From positions 62,001-126,000 of the forward strand of contig ONLW01000002.1 in the NCBI GenBank assembly GCA_900318835.1: a stretch of 64,000 bases of DNA. The letters run 5' to 3'. Below, piece after piece: positions 26,819 through 35,800 of the stretch (positions are counted from its first letter, which is position 1; each line of letters starts with the position of its first letter). The position numbers and the translations under genes are program-made. This stretch comes from an uncultured Bacteroidales bacterium. GTDB lineage: Bacteria > Bacteroidota > Bacteroidia > Bacteroidales > P3. A model generated the notes under the pieces. It searched no databases, was not told the origin of the DNA, and saw only the letters and a list, made by a program, of their open reading frames with translations.

Positions 26819-27688
26819 TTATCGCGAAAGGAATTTCACATCGCCGGGACTAATCAATCCCAGCGACAATGCTTTGGCCACACGGGCAGCACTCTTGTTG
26901 ACGATGTCGAAGCGCTGCGAGAGGTCTTTCTGGTGCTCCTGAATGGCCTTGTCACTCTCTCCCAGTTGGTTGGAGATTTCACTGGCGGTGCATCCGGCAG
27001 CCTCGAGCAGTAGCAACTGACGCTCCTTCTCGGTCACCTCAATAGCAGCCTGAGGACCCACCAAGTCGAACCAGTGTTCGGCAGCTTCCTTCAAAGTCAG
27101 CATCACGGGATAGTTAAAATAGAACTGCTCGCCACGTTCCAGACAGGCAATGGCGCGGAGGATATTCTCAATAGAGAATCCACCAGCGGCATTCTTACTC
27201 ACAAAGGCACTGGCGCCCAGCCGCAACGCCTCCATCACCACGGAACCAATCTCATTGATGCGACGCGCACGATTATCTTCCGAGGCGAGGGGGTTATCAA
27301 ATCGGCCCGAAAATATGATAATCTTCACGGAAGGGTAGCGTTCGTGCAGACGGCGCGTGATGAGTAGCCCTCCCGTGGGCTCTCCCTGAAACTCCATGTC
27401 CACCAACACATAGTCGGGCACCTCGGCCGTCTCCAAGGCGGCCATCAGGCTGGGACCCGAGGCGAAGGTGTCGACCATCTCCACTCGGCGTAGCTCGGTG
27501 GAGAAGTCACCACTGTGGCATTCCACCTCGGCAAACGAGGTACATTCGCTCCCTATGGTCGAGAATGAGGTACGTTCGCTCCCTATGGTCGCGTTAGAAC
27601 CTCGTTCATTCATCTCGAAGCTGACAGCCTTCCTTATCAGAGGCTCGTCGTCCACCATCATTACTCGTATATTCCTCATAATATTCAT
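26819..27688 (-). CDS. Response regulator with receiver and LuxR-like HTH domain, carrying an in-frame repeat
   Basis: A 289-aa regulator starting at ATG 27688 (MNIMRNIRVMMVDDEPLIRK), which overlaps the kinase stop by ATGA. The receiver domain has the acidic pair VDDEP, the phospho-acceptor Asp in YVLVDMEFQG and the Lys in AFVSKNAAG. The C-terminal helix-turn-helix (TEKERQLLLLEAAGCTASE) should bind DNA. Between helix 1 and strand 2 (residues about 32-52) two 30-bp repeat units add about 20 residues, with TIGSE repeated. Other receivers have no such extension there. The partner is the histidine kinase just upstream. Confidence 0.88.
   Translation of the reverse strand: MNIMRNIRVMMVDDEPLIRKAVSFEMNERGSNATIGSERTSFSTIGSECTSFAEVECHSGDFSTELRRVEMVDTFASGPSLMAALETAEVPDYVLVDMEFQGEPTGGLLITRRLHERYPSVKIIIFSGRFDNPLASEDNRARRINEIGSVVMEALRLGASAFVSKNAAGGFSIENILRAIACLERGEQFYFNYPVMLTLKEAAEHWFDLVGPQAAIEVTEKERQLLLLEAAGCTASEISNQLGESDKAIQEHQKDLSQRFDIVNKSAARVAKALSLGLISPGDVKFLSR
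27534..27593. repeat. Two 30-bp units inside the response regulator gene
   Basis: Units 27534-27563 and 27564-27593 share GAGGTACRTTCGCTCCCTAT and GGTCGNG. The unit length is a multiple of three, so copy-number change keeps the frame and adds 10 residues each. Confidence 0.9.
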
Positions 27689-29694
27689 CTTCCACTTAGC
27701 AGCACATGCATTTCCGTACCCTTTCCAAGGGTACTCTCGACCCAGATGCGGCATCCGCGGCGAGTGTTATCGTCATGTTTCTTAACAATATAGCGACAGA
27801 GTATCAGGCCAAATCCATGATCCCCGTCAGGACGGTCCGCACGGAAAAGACTCTCCCTCTGTTCTTCGCTCATCCCTTCCCCTGTGTCCTTCACGATGAT
27901 TTCCACAAAATTCTGCCGACAGGATACCAGCGCTCCATTTTCTTCTTCCCACACTCTACCTTCCACTTTCACACTCCCTGCCCCGGTATGCTGCAGGGCG
28001 TTGTTAACCAAATTCCTCAGCATGATGGTCACCAGCAGGCGGTCGCCCAGGACGATAGCCTCGGTGGGCTCAAATTCGAGCGCCACCCCCTTCTTGGGAG
28101 AGATGACCATACGGCTCACATCGTCGAACACTTCCTGCAACACAAAACTCGACGCACTGAAAACCAGTCCTGACGGAATGGATAGGGAGGTCCAGTTCTT
28201 GATGTTGTCGAAGGTTCGCAGCAGCTGCGACAAGACCTCGTCGCGCAACTCGGTCGAGAGATTGGGATTCCGTAAATATCCTATGAAGGGACTCACATCG
28301 TGACGCATCACGCTCAGACAGGTCTCTACGTTGGCAATGCGCTCCACATCGCGTCGCTTGGCTTTCTCTAGCTGACGCTTCTCACGCCTCAGTATCAAAG
28401 TGTTGCGCCACAACAACCCGGCCAGCACCGCCAGCGCCACCAGCAACCCACCCAAGGCTATGGCAAAGATAGTCATCAGCCGACTGCGGCGCTGGGCCAT
28501 GTCAAGTGAGTTCTGTAGGGCGAAATCCTCCTCCTCATTGCGAGTTATATAATCCTGAATTTCATAGCGATGCTCATACCATCGGCGGTTCTCCGCAGGA
28601 GTTTTGGCGATGTTGCTGCGGATGAGGAGGTCGAAATACCCCAACTCCATCTTGGGTGCCGCAAAAGGAGTCCAGGTGCCACGCAGGGCCTGCCACTCAC
28701 GAATCACATCATGGGCAAAAAGGGTGTCGCCGACAAGCAGGGCATAGCGTGCTGTAGAAGTCACTCCACCAAGCATTTGGTAAGGATCTCCATAGTCAAA
28801 AAAGCAGCGCCGTGCCTCGTCGTAAAGGGCCAGCACACTGTCGGGGCTCACCGGCCCCGGCATGCTCTTGCGGATAGTGGCCGTCATCTGCAGCGTATTG
28901 GCATAGTTGTAAAGACAAAAAGCGTTCACCGTGTCGCCCGTAACACGCATATTCGACAAACGCTCAAGGATTTCGAAGTTCCGGTCACAGTAATCCAGCG
29001 CCTTCAGACTCTCACCGGCACTCTGCAGACCGTAGGCAAGGGCGTAGTTCAACGCCATGTCCTGCGCATAGTCCACTTTCAGCTCCGCACGCCGCCGCTC
29101 CACCTCACGAATGGTCGACATCACATCCTGCGCTTTGCCGTTGCGATAATGGAAATTGAGGGTCAAAAGTGTGATATAGTACTCAGTCTGAGCGTAATTG
29201 TAGAGCAGGTTGTCGTCATTGCGTTCAAGGATTCGGGAGCGTCCAATGTCGTAAAGCAGACGGTAGCTGTCTGCAATCTGGCAGTTGCGCTGGAGGAGGC
29301 GCGCCCGCAGTAGATTACTGATAACCTGTTCAATATCGCCATTCTCCATGGGAGACGCAGCAGACCGTGTCTCCACCGACGCGATTTTCTTCTCCACACG
29401 GTCAAGCATCTGGTTGGCCGCGGGGTAGTCAGACGTGAGGAAGTAGGCGAAAGCCATGTTGTTAAGCGCACGCAACTCACCGTCGGCATAGCCGGGCAGC
29501 GAGTCATGGATGTAGTTTAACGCCTGTTGCGAGTAGTCGATACAACGCTCCGGATCGCGGTAGCGGTTGATGAAGGCATCCTTGTTAAGCCCATCCACAC
29601 GCGCCCGTCGCAAAGGGTCAACCCCTTGCTTCTTGCCACAGCCATAAATAGCTAGCAGCGAGAATATTACAATATACGCAATTCGACAATTCAC
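27685..29694 (-). CDS. Membrane sensor histidine kinase with TPR-like N-terminal domain
   Basis: A 669-aa kinase. The N-terminus MNCRIAYIVIFSLLAIYGC looks like a lipoprotein or signal-anchor sequence. A helical, TPR-like periplasmic region (about residues 30-400) follows, resembling the DUF5112-type sensors of Bacteroidota. Then come one membrane helix (LMTIFAIALGGLLVALAVLA), a dimerisation domain with CLSVMRHDVSPFIGYL and an HATPase domain with MLRNLVNNALQHTG (N box), VKDTGEGMS (G1) and HGFGLILCRYIV (G2). The start codon is GTG at 29694, placed where transcription should begin, so the message may be leaderless. It is translationally coupled to the response regulator by ATGA. The signal sensed is unknown. 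Confidence 0.88.
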   Translation of the reverse strand: MNCRIAYIVIFSLLAIYGCGKKQGVDPLRRARVDGLNKDAFINRYRDPERCIDYSQQALNYIHDSLPGYADGELRALNNMAFAYFLTSDYPAANQMLDRVEKKIASVETRSAASPMENGDIEQVISNLLRARLLQRNCQIADSYRLLYDIGRSRILERNDDNLLYNYAQTEYYITLLTLNFHYRNGKAQDVMSTIREVERRRAELKVDYAQDMALNYALAYGLQSAGESLKALDYCDRNFEILERLSNMRVTGDTVNAFCLYNYANTLQMTATIRKSMPGPVSPDSVLALYDEARRCFFDYGDPYQMLGGVTSTARYALLVGDTLFAHDVIREWQALRGTWTPFAAPKMELGYFDLLIRSNIAKTPAENRRWYEHRYEIQDYITRNEEEDFALQNSLDMAQRRSRLMTIFAIALGGLLVALAVLAGLLWRNTLILRREKRQLEKAKRRDVERIANVETCLSVMRHDVSPFIGYLRNPNLSTELRDEVLSQLLRTFDNIKNWTSLSIPSGLVFSASSFVLQEVFDDVSRMVISPKKGVALEFEPTEAIVLGDRLLVTIMLRNLVNNALQHTGAGSVKVEGRVWEEENGALVSCRQNFVEIIVKDTGEGMSEEQRESLFRADRPDGDHGFGLILCRYIVKKHDDNTRRGCRIWVESTLGKGTEMHVLLSGR

Positions 29695-29698
29695 GCTG

Positions 29699-29729
29699 CA
29701 AATTTACGAAACAAATCGGAATACACAAA
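29699..29729 (-). promoter_or_regulatory. Promoter for the kinase/regulator pair
   Basis: TAAATTTG (29699-29706) and TTTG (29726-29729) on the minus strand with 19 nt spacing. The GTG start is only 4 nt past the -7 box, which predicts a leaderless transcript. Confidence 0.7.
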
Positions 29730-29778
29730 ATTATTTTTCTTCAAAAAAACATCCAAAATACCACCACCATAATTCACT

Positions 29779-29880
29779 AATAATCAAGATACTCTACCCA
29801 TCAACTCTTACCCAACTCTTTACCAACTCCTACCCATCCCCTACCTCACCCTTACCTTGACAGGTGATGGTGGAGTGGAG
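29779..29880 (-). repeat. Dispersed palindromic repeat, copy C (inverted)
   Basis: On the minus strand it reads AAGGGTGAGGTAGGGGATGG, then GAGTTGGTAAAGAGTTGGGT and AAGAGTTGATGGGTAGA. It is the most diverged of the four copies. It lies between the kinase promoter and the tRNA-Cys promoter. Confidence 0.72.
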
Positions 29881-29965
29881 ATAGGTAAATAATCTATTCG
29901 CAACCCCGACCCCAGCCATCCGATGGGAGGCGACGTGGAGGAAAAAAATGGATGCGTCAGCCAGT

Positions 29966-30003
29966 CACCTCCCTCGGAGATGAGTGTCCGAAGGGCGAGG
30001 TAG
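29966..30003. repeat. Imperfect REP-like hairpin
   Basis: CACCTCCCTCGGA pairs imperfectly with TCCGAAGGGCGAGGT. It resembles the GC-rich small palindromes upstream of rpsA. The rest of the 29695-30120 gap holds promoter elements and repeat copy C but no gene. Confidence 0.4.
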
Positions 30004-30056
30004 GATAAAAATAAAAAATTATATCCCAACCACTTGCAAGTTTTTTTATAAAATAA

Positions 30057-30088
30057 TTTGGCCAGTTGCAAAAATATTCGTACTTTTG
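30057..30088 (+). promoter_or_regulatory. tRNA-Cys promoter
   Basis: TTTG (30057-30060) and TACTTTTG (30081-30088), 20 nt apart, 32 nt before the tRNA. Confidence 0.75.
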
Positions 30089-30120
30089 CAGTCGCTTTTA
30101 AGGGCTAAAAAAAGCAAAAA

Positions 30121-30191
30121 GGTCGTTTGGCCGAGGGGCTAGGCACAGGTCTGCAAAACCTGCTACTCCGGTTCAAATCCGGAAGCGACCT
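30121..30191 (+). tRNA. tRNA-Cys (GCA)
   Basis: A full cloverleaf can be drawn: acceptor GGTCGTT/AGCGACC with one G-T pair, D arm GCC..GGC, anticodon stem CAGGT/ACCTG around loop CTGCAAA (anticodon GCA, Cys), short variable loop and T arm CCGG-TTCAAAT-CCGG. CCA is not encoded. Confidence 0.95.
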
Positions 30192-30198
30192 CAACAAC

Positions 30199-30229
30199 AA
30201 AAAGGAGTTCCTATCGGAACTCCTTTTTT
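30199..30229. terminator. Bidirectional terminator between tRNA-Cys and the lipoprotein gene
   Basis: A long stem AAAAAGGAGTTCC/GGAACTCCTTTTT with a 4-nt loop. T-runs on both strands let it end the tRNA transcript and the convergent lipoprotein transcript. Confidence 0.88.
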
Positions 30230-30249
30230 GTTTCTACAGGAAACAATTC

Positions 30250-30876
30250 TTAGTCTCTGTTGAATGTCACATAATGACCATCATCTTCGATAGTCAAGGT
30301 GTTACCGGACACGGTGAAGTTGATATCACCCTCTTCTCCCGGAGGGGCGAAGAGGATGCCGGTGCCATTGCTTCCATTGTAGGTGTAGGTGGTGTTGAAA
30401 GACACATCCAATTCACCGTTCACATAGCTATAGAAGGTCACATTGCTTGCGGAAACAAAGCAAATCCTAGTTAATTTATTTCCTTGCTGACAGGACCACG
30501 AGGTGTTTACCAGCGAGGTGACTGCAGAGCCACCGCCGCCGTTGCCGCCGCTTATTTGTGTAAACGTCTCGCTTTTACCGTTGGGGGCTGTGATAGTCAT
30601 CTTGTCTCCCTTGACGGTAAAGGTGCCGGTCCCGCCCCGTAGGGTCATCGTGCCCGAACCATCGTTGTAGGTATAGGTGAATTGACCGGATTCACCATGG
30701 CTCGACACGGTTCCTGCGGTAGCCGTGGAGAAGATGACCAGTGTCTGTGGATCGTTGTCGGCTTGCCATGTGGTGCCCACCAGAGAGGAGGGGGTTGAAT
30801 CGTCACTGTCTTTGCTGCACGAGGCGAATCCCAAGGCCATTGCTGCTATAAAGCAGACTATTAGAAACTTTTTCAT
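30250..30876 (-). CDS. Lipoprotein with two lipocalin-like repeats
   Basis: A 208-aa lipoprotein (signal MKKFLIVCFIAAMALGFASC; Cys 20 in an FASC lipobox followed by SKDSDDS). Two similar halves, each opening with LVGTTWQ or LVNTSWS and closing with TFTVKGDKMTIT or NFTVSGNTLTIE, are joined by a Gly-rich linker (GGNGGGG). The repeats resemble small lipocalin-like beta domains common in Bacteroidales surface lipoproteins. The function is unknown. It is 43 nt downstream of ddl and could be co-transcribed with it, but no promoter evidence decides this. Confidence 0.78.
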   Translation of the reverse strand: MKKFLIVCFIAAMALGFASCSKDSDDSTPSSLVGTTWQADNDPQTLVIFSTATAGTVSSHGESGQFTYTYNDGSGTMTLRGGTGTFTVKGDKMTITAPNGKSETFTQISGGNGGGGSAVTSLVNTSWSCQQGNKLTRICFVSASNVTFYSYVNGELDVSFNTTYTYNGSNGTGILFAPPGEEGDINFTVSGNTLTIEDDGHYVTFNRD

Positions 30877-30919
30877 AATCTTTTTTAAATATTTTTACAA
30901 TTTACAATCCATTTAACCC

Positions 30920-31903
30920 TTAATCCTTCAACGCCGCCTGGATGCTCATTTCGTAGAGCTCGGAAGGACTGATACCCATGGCTTTGGCCTGCTTGGGAAC
31001 GATGCTCTCGGCGCTCTGGCCGGGAATGGTGTTGACCTCTAGGAAGTAGAGCTCATCTTTGGCAGTGTCGTGGATATAGTCGAAGCGAACGATGCCTTTG
31101 CACCCCAGCAGGTCGTAGAGCTGGCTGGAGACCTCCTGGATGTGCTTCGAGATGCTCTCGGAGCACTCGGCAGGCGTCACTTCATTGCTGAATCCCTGAT
31201 ACTTGGCCTCGTAGTCGAAGAACTCGTGACCACCCTTGGGAATGATTTCGGTGATGGGGAAGACCAATTTCTCGCCATCGGCCTTGCGGAAGACGCCACA
31301 GTCGAACTCACGGCCTACGATGCACTCCTCCACCAGCACAGCGTGATCCTCGGTGAAGGCTTCGCGGATGGCGGGCAAGAGCTGCTCGGGTGTCTTGACC
31401 TTGGTGGTGGCCACACTGCTCCCGCCAGCGGCTGGCTTCACAAAGACAGGCAGTTTGACGCTCTCGGTCTTAGCAATGTCATCCATGCTGTAAAGCAAAG
31501 CCGACTCAGCGACCTTGACAATGCCAAAACTCTTCACCACAGGGTTGCAATAGCCCTTCTGGAAGGTCAGCGCCGAAGTATAGAATCCACAAGTAGTGTA
31601 TTTTACACCGAGCATATCGAAATACCCCTGCAACACGCCATTCTCTCCGGGATTGCCGTGAACAATGATGAATGCCAGGTCGAAACAAATGGTTTGTCCA
31701 TTGTCGTTGACGGTAAAGTTGCCACGGTCAATGGGACGGTGCTCGCCTTCCTGCTCCCAGTACCATCCCTCGCGATCGATGACAATCTTATATACATTAT
31801 ATTTATTATGGTCCAACTGACCATACACCTGGTTTCCGCTGGCGATTGAGATATCATGTTCACCGCTGAAACCACCCATGACGAGTGCTATATTCTTTTT
31901 CAT
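30920..31903 (-). CDS. ddl: D-alanine-D-alanine ligase
   Basis: A 327-aa ATP-grasp enzyme that makes D-Ala-D-Ala for peptidoglycan. The N-terminal ALVMGGFSGEHDISIASG, the ATP-grasp loop FVKPAAGGSSVATTKV and the metal-binding FLEVNTIPGQSAESIVPKQ are visible. The start overlaps the GSCFA gene stop by ATGA (31900-31903). It is the third gene of a dnaE-GSCFA-ddl unit. Confidence 0.96.
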   Translation of the reverse strand: MKKNIALVMGGFSGEHDISIASGNQVYGQLDHNKYNVYKIVIDREGWYWEQEGEHRPIDRGNFTVNDNGQTICFDLAFIIVHGNPGENGVLQGYFDMLGVKYTTCGFYTSALTFQKGYCNPVVKSFGIVKVAESALLYSMDDIAKTESVKLPVFVKPAAGGSSVATTKVKTPEQLLPAIREAFTEDHAVLVEECIVGREFDCGVFRKADGEKLVFPITEIIPKGGHEFFDYEAKYQGFSNEVTPAECSESISKHIQEVSSQLYDLLGCKGIVRFDYIHDTAKDELYFLEVNTIPGQSAESIVPKQAKAMGISPSELYEMSIQAALKD

Positions 31904-32823
31904 TGTTGATGTAACGGTATATGTGTTTGACGTTTATGTTGTTTTCGGTTAAAATGGGCCTGGTCGCGGATGGCGGGGACCATGGTGACGCGCTGGAAGC
32001 GGTCCCAGACGACGTCGACAGCCAGGGCGGTAGGGTGAACCATGTCGACGTCGTAGAAACGGTAGTCGCGCAGTTCGTCGAGGACAATCTCATAGGAAGG
32101 GAAATAGAGGGTGACGGGATGGTCGGGCGTCGGCACCTTGACACCTTTCTTCTTGCGCTTGGCCGGCGGCAGTTCTTTGTCCACCAACTCGTCGACAGCC
32201 AACAGGAGGGTGCTCTTGCTGAGCTGGTTTCCATGGAGTCCGTCGCCGATATGGCGGATGGGCGACACGGTAAAAATGGTGTGCAAAGCGGGATAGCAGG
32301 CGTGCAATTCCTCCAGCAGCGGCCGCCAGAGGAAAATGATATCCTCCACCGACATCATGCGTCGAACGAAGTTGTCCTGCGGGAGCTTATGGCAATTGGC
32401 CACCACCTGACCCTCACGTTCAAATATCCATGCCGAGCCGAAAGTCACCATCAGCAGGCTGGCCTGCCTGAGGGATTCATGCGCCTGATGTAGACGACTA
32501 TTGCAAGCCTCAAGGCACTCCTCGGCCGTCGCCCGCGAGAAACTGCCATGGTGGTGCCACGAATGCCAGAGGCCTTCATATTCCACAAGATCCTCCCTAC
32601 CGACCTCTTGATTATACATGATGTGGCGCAATGCCGAGGCGATGGAGGCGGGATTATAGAGCGTGCCGAAGGGATTAAGTTCGATATGGAAGTCGCTTTC
32701 CTGCAGTCGCTTCCCAATCTCGTCGGAGAAGCAGGAGCCCAGACTGACGATACCTGTGGCAAAGTCGATACCTATCGGTATCGGTGGCATTCCTACACGT
32801 GTTTGAAACTCTATCTCTGGCAT
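31900..32823 (-). CDS. GSCFA domain protein
   Basis: A 307-aa protein with the eponymous GSCFSDEIGKRL near residue 31, then ELNPFGTLYNPASIASALR, matching the GSCFA family found in Bacteroidota and proteobacteria. The fold is related to SGNH/GDSL hydrolases, with GSCFS as the possible nucleophile block and the late DMVHPTALAVDVVW as a candidate D-x-x-H block. Substrate and role are unknown; a link to cell-wall work is suggested only by coupling to ddl. It sits 3 nt after dnaE. Confidence 0.85.
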   Translation of the reverse strand: MPEIEFQTRVGMPPIPIGIDFATGIVSLGSCFSDEIGKRLQESDFHIELNPFGTLYNPASIASALRHIMYNQEVGREDLVEYEGLWHSWHHHGSFSRATAEECLEACNSRLHQAHESLRQASLLMVTFGSAWIFEREGQVVANCHKLPQDNFVRRMMSVEDIIFLWRPLLEELHACYPALHTIFTVSPIRHIGDGLHGNQLSKSTLLLAVDELVDKELPPAKRKKKGVKVPTPDHPVTLYFPSYEIVLDELRDYRFYDVDMVHPTALAVDVVWDRFQRVTMVPAIRDQAHFNRKQHKRQTHIPLHQQ

Positions 32824-32826
32824 AAC

Positions 32827-35800
32827 TCAGCTCTTTAGTATCGGCTGGACGCTGGAGACACAGGGGTATTGCTCAAGGTCGGCAATGATATCGTGGGCCG
32901 CCACACGGAGGTCGGGGGTATTGAGGGTCAGCGTGAGGTTGCGCGGCACGTCGACAACGATGGCTTGCAGCGGCACATTACCCTTGTACTTGTGCGCCAG
33001 TTTCTCCAAACCCTTGCAGAACTTCTCGTCCACCATCTCCAACGGCACGGTGAACGACAACTTCGAAGTATATTTGTCCATCACCTTGCTCAATAGCATC
33101 ATGGAACTGATGCGAAGCCGCGTGAAGGTGCGGTCGGCTCCTGTCTTCTTGTCTTTGTAGGTATTGGAACGCACATTGGCGACGCAGTAGATAAAGGTGT
33201 TGTCAGTGAAGAAGTTCTTGAAGTTGGTGTATTCATCATCGAAGAGGCGTAGCTCATAAGATCCTGAATAATCGTCGATGACCATCGATCCGTAGGGGTT
33301 GCCCTTGGCAGAGACGCCACCTTTGGCACCCGACACCAGACCCGCGAATCGCACCTCGCGACCCGCCAACTGTTCCAAAGCCGTCAGCTGCTCAACACCG
33401 ATGGTGGTGAACATTTTCATCTCGTACTTGAAGTCGTCGAGCGGATGGCCGGAGAGGTAGGTAGAGATGACCTCCTTCTCGGCACGGCAACGCTCGATAG
33501 TGCTCCACTCGGCACACTCGGGGATAGGCGGATGGTCTTCCTCTGCAAGTTCCTCACTCATGCTGAAGATGGACATCTGGTTGGAGGCCGCACCGTCTTG
33601 CCGACGGATGGCCCAACGCACCAACTGGTCAAGGTATGTGGGGGTAGTCTCCAACTGGTTCTCTTTATAAAAGTATTGTGCACGGTGCATGGTACCGATA
33701 CCGTCGAAAGCGCCAGCCTTCACCAGTACCTCCATATTCTTCTTGTTCACCGAGTGCATGTCGACACGTTTGAGGAAGTCAAAGATGTCGGTATAGGGAC
33801 CGTTCTTTTCGCGCTCGGCAATAATGACACTCGAAGCCGCCTCGCCCATGCCACTGATGGCCTGAAGACCGAAGCGGATGCGTCCCTGACTATCCACCGA
33901 AAAGTCCATCTCTGAGTCGTTGACACTCGGTGCCGCCACCTCGACGCCCTGCTTTTTGCAGTCGTCCATGAGCTCGGTGACACGCTTGATGTCGGTCTGT
34001 GCACTCGTCATCACAGCGGCCATATACTCAGCCGGGTAGTGCGCCTTGAGGTAGGCTGTCTGGTAGGCCACCCACGAGTAGCAGGCGGCATGCGACTTGT
34101 TGAAGGCGTAGGAGGCGAATTTCTTCCATTCCTCCCAAATCTTGGAGAGGATTTCCTTGGGGTGACCATTCTTCTCACCGCCTTCATAGAAGAGCACCTC
34201 CAGCTCGTTCATCTTCTCAATCTGCTTCTTGCCCATGGCCTTACGCAGCGTATCGCTCTGTCCTCGGGTGAAGTTGGCAAGCAGTCGCGAAAGCAACATA
34301 ACCTGTTCCTGATAGACGGTGATGCCGTAGGTGTCCTTGAGGTATTTCTCCATCACCGGTATGTCGTAGGTGATGGGCTTGCGTCCCTGCTTGCGGTCGA
34401 TGAACTCGGGGATATTGTCCATGGGTCCTGGCCGGTAGAGGGCATTCATGGCGATGAGGTCGTCGATGACATGCGGCTGCAACTCGCGGAGGTACTTCTG
34501 CATGCCGCCACTTTCAAACTGGAATACGCCCACGGTGTTGCCCTCGCAGAAGAGCTTGTAGGTGAGCTCGTCGTCGAGCGGCAGGTGGTCAATATCGACA
34601 TCCTCTCCCCTGCCCTTTTTCACCATGTTGATACAGTTCTTGATGATGGTGAGGTTCTTGAGCCCCAGGAAGTCCATCTTAATCAATCCCACATTCTCCA
34701 CCACATGGCCGTCGTACTGGGTCACCAGCACATCCTCGCCCGAATCCTTATCATTGATGACACATACCGGTGCCACGTTAGTAATGTCCTGCGAGCCGAT
34801 GATGACGCCACAGGCGTGGATACCTATCTGGCGGTTAGTATCCTCCAGCTCCTCGGCGTAGGTGAGCATGCGACGCAGGTCGTCGGGACCCTCCTGCATG
34901 ATGTTCTTTAGTTCGGGGACATACTTATAGCAGTTTTTGAGGTTCACCTTGGGGCTCTTGCCCTTGTCGTCCTTGATATTGTCGGGGAATCCACGGTCTG
35001 GGATATAGCCTTTGAGCTGGTTGACAGTGCTGAGGGGGATCTTCTCCACACGTCCCACGTCGGCAATAGAACTTTTGGTGGCCATAGTGCCATAGGTGAT
35101 GATATGAGCCACTCGTTCCTTGCCGTATTTATGTGTCACCCAATCAAGTACCTTGCCACGACCGGCATCGTCGAAGTCCACATCAATATCGGGCAGCGAG
35201 ATACGGTCGGGATTGAGGAAACGCTCGAACAGGAGGTCATATCTCAAGGGATCCAAGTCGGTAATCCACAGGCAGTAGGCCACCACAGAGCCTGCTGCCG
35301 AGCCACGTCCGGGTCCCACGCTGACTCCCAACTCCTCACGGGCGGCACGGATGTAGTCGCTCACAATCAGGAAGTAACCCGGGAAACCCATGGTCTTGAT
35401 GGTGTGCAGCTCAAAGACAATCCGCTCGCGCACCTCCTCAGAAACAGCAGCTTTAATGTCCGACAAGTCTGACTGGTCCGACAAGTCCGACCTATCCGAC
35501 AAATAGCGCTTCCGCGCCCCATCCCACACCAGATGCTCCAGGTAGTCGGCCTCGAACTTGATACGGTAGAGCTTGTTATAGCCACCCAGCTTCTTGATCT
35601 TCTTCTCGGCAGCCTCCTGACTCATCACCACCTCACCTTTCTCGTTGCGGGTAAACTCGTTAAAGAGGTCTTCTTCGGTATACCTCTGTCGCCAATCCTC
35701 CTCTTTACCAAAGCTTTCCGGGATGGGGAAAACCGGCATCAAGGGGTCGCTGTCGATACTGTAGACCTCCACCTTGTCGGCAATCTCCATGGTGTTCTTC

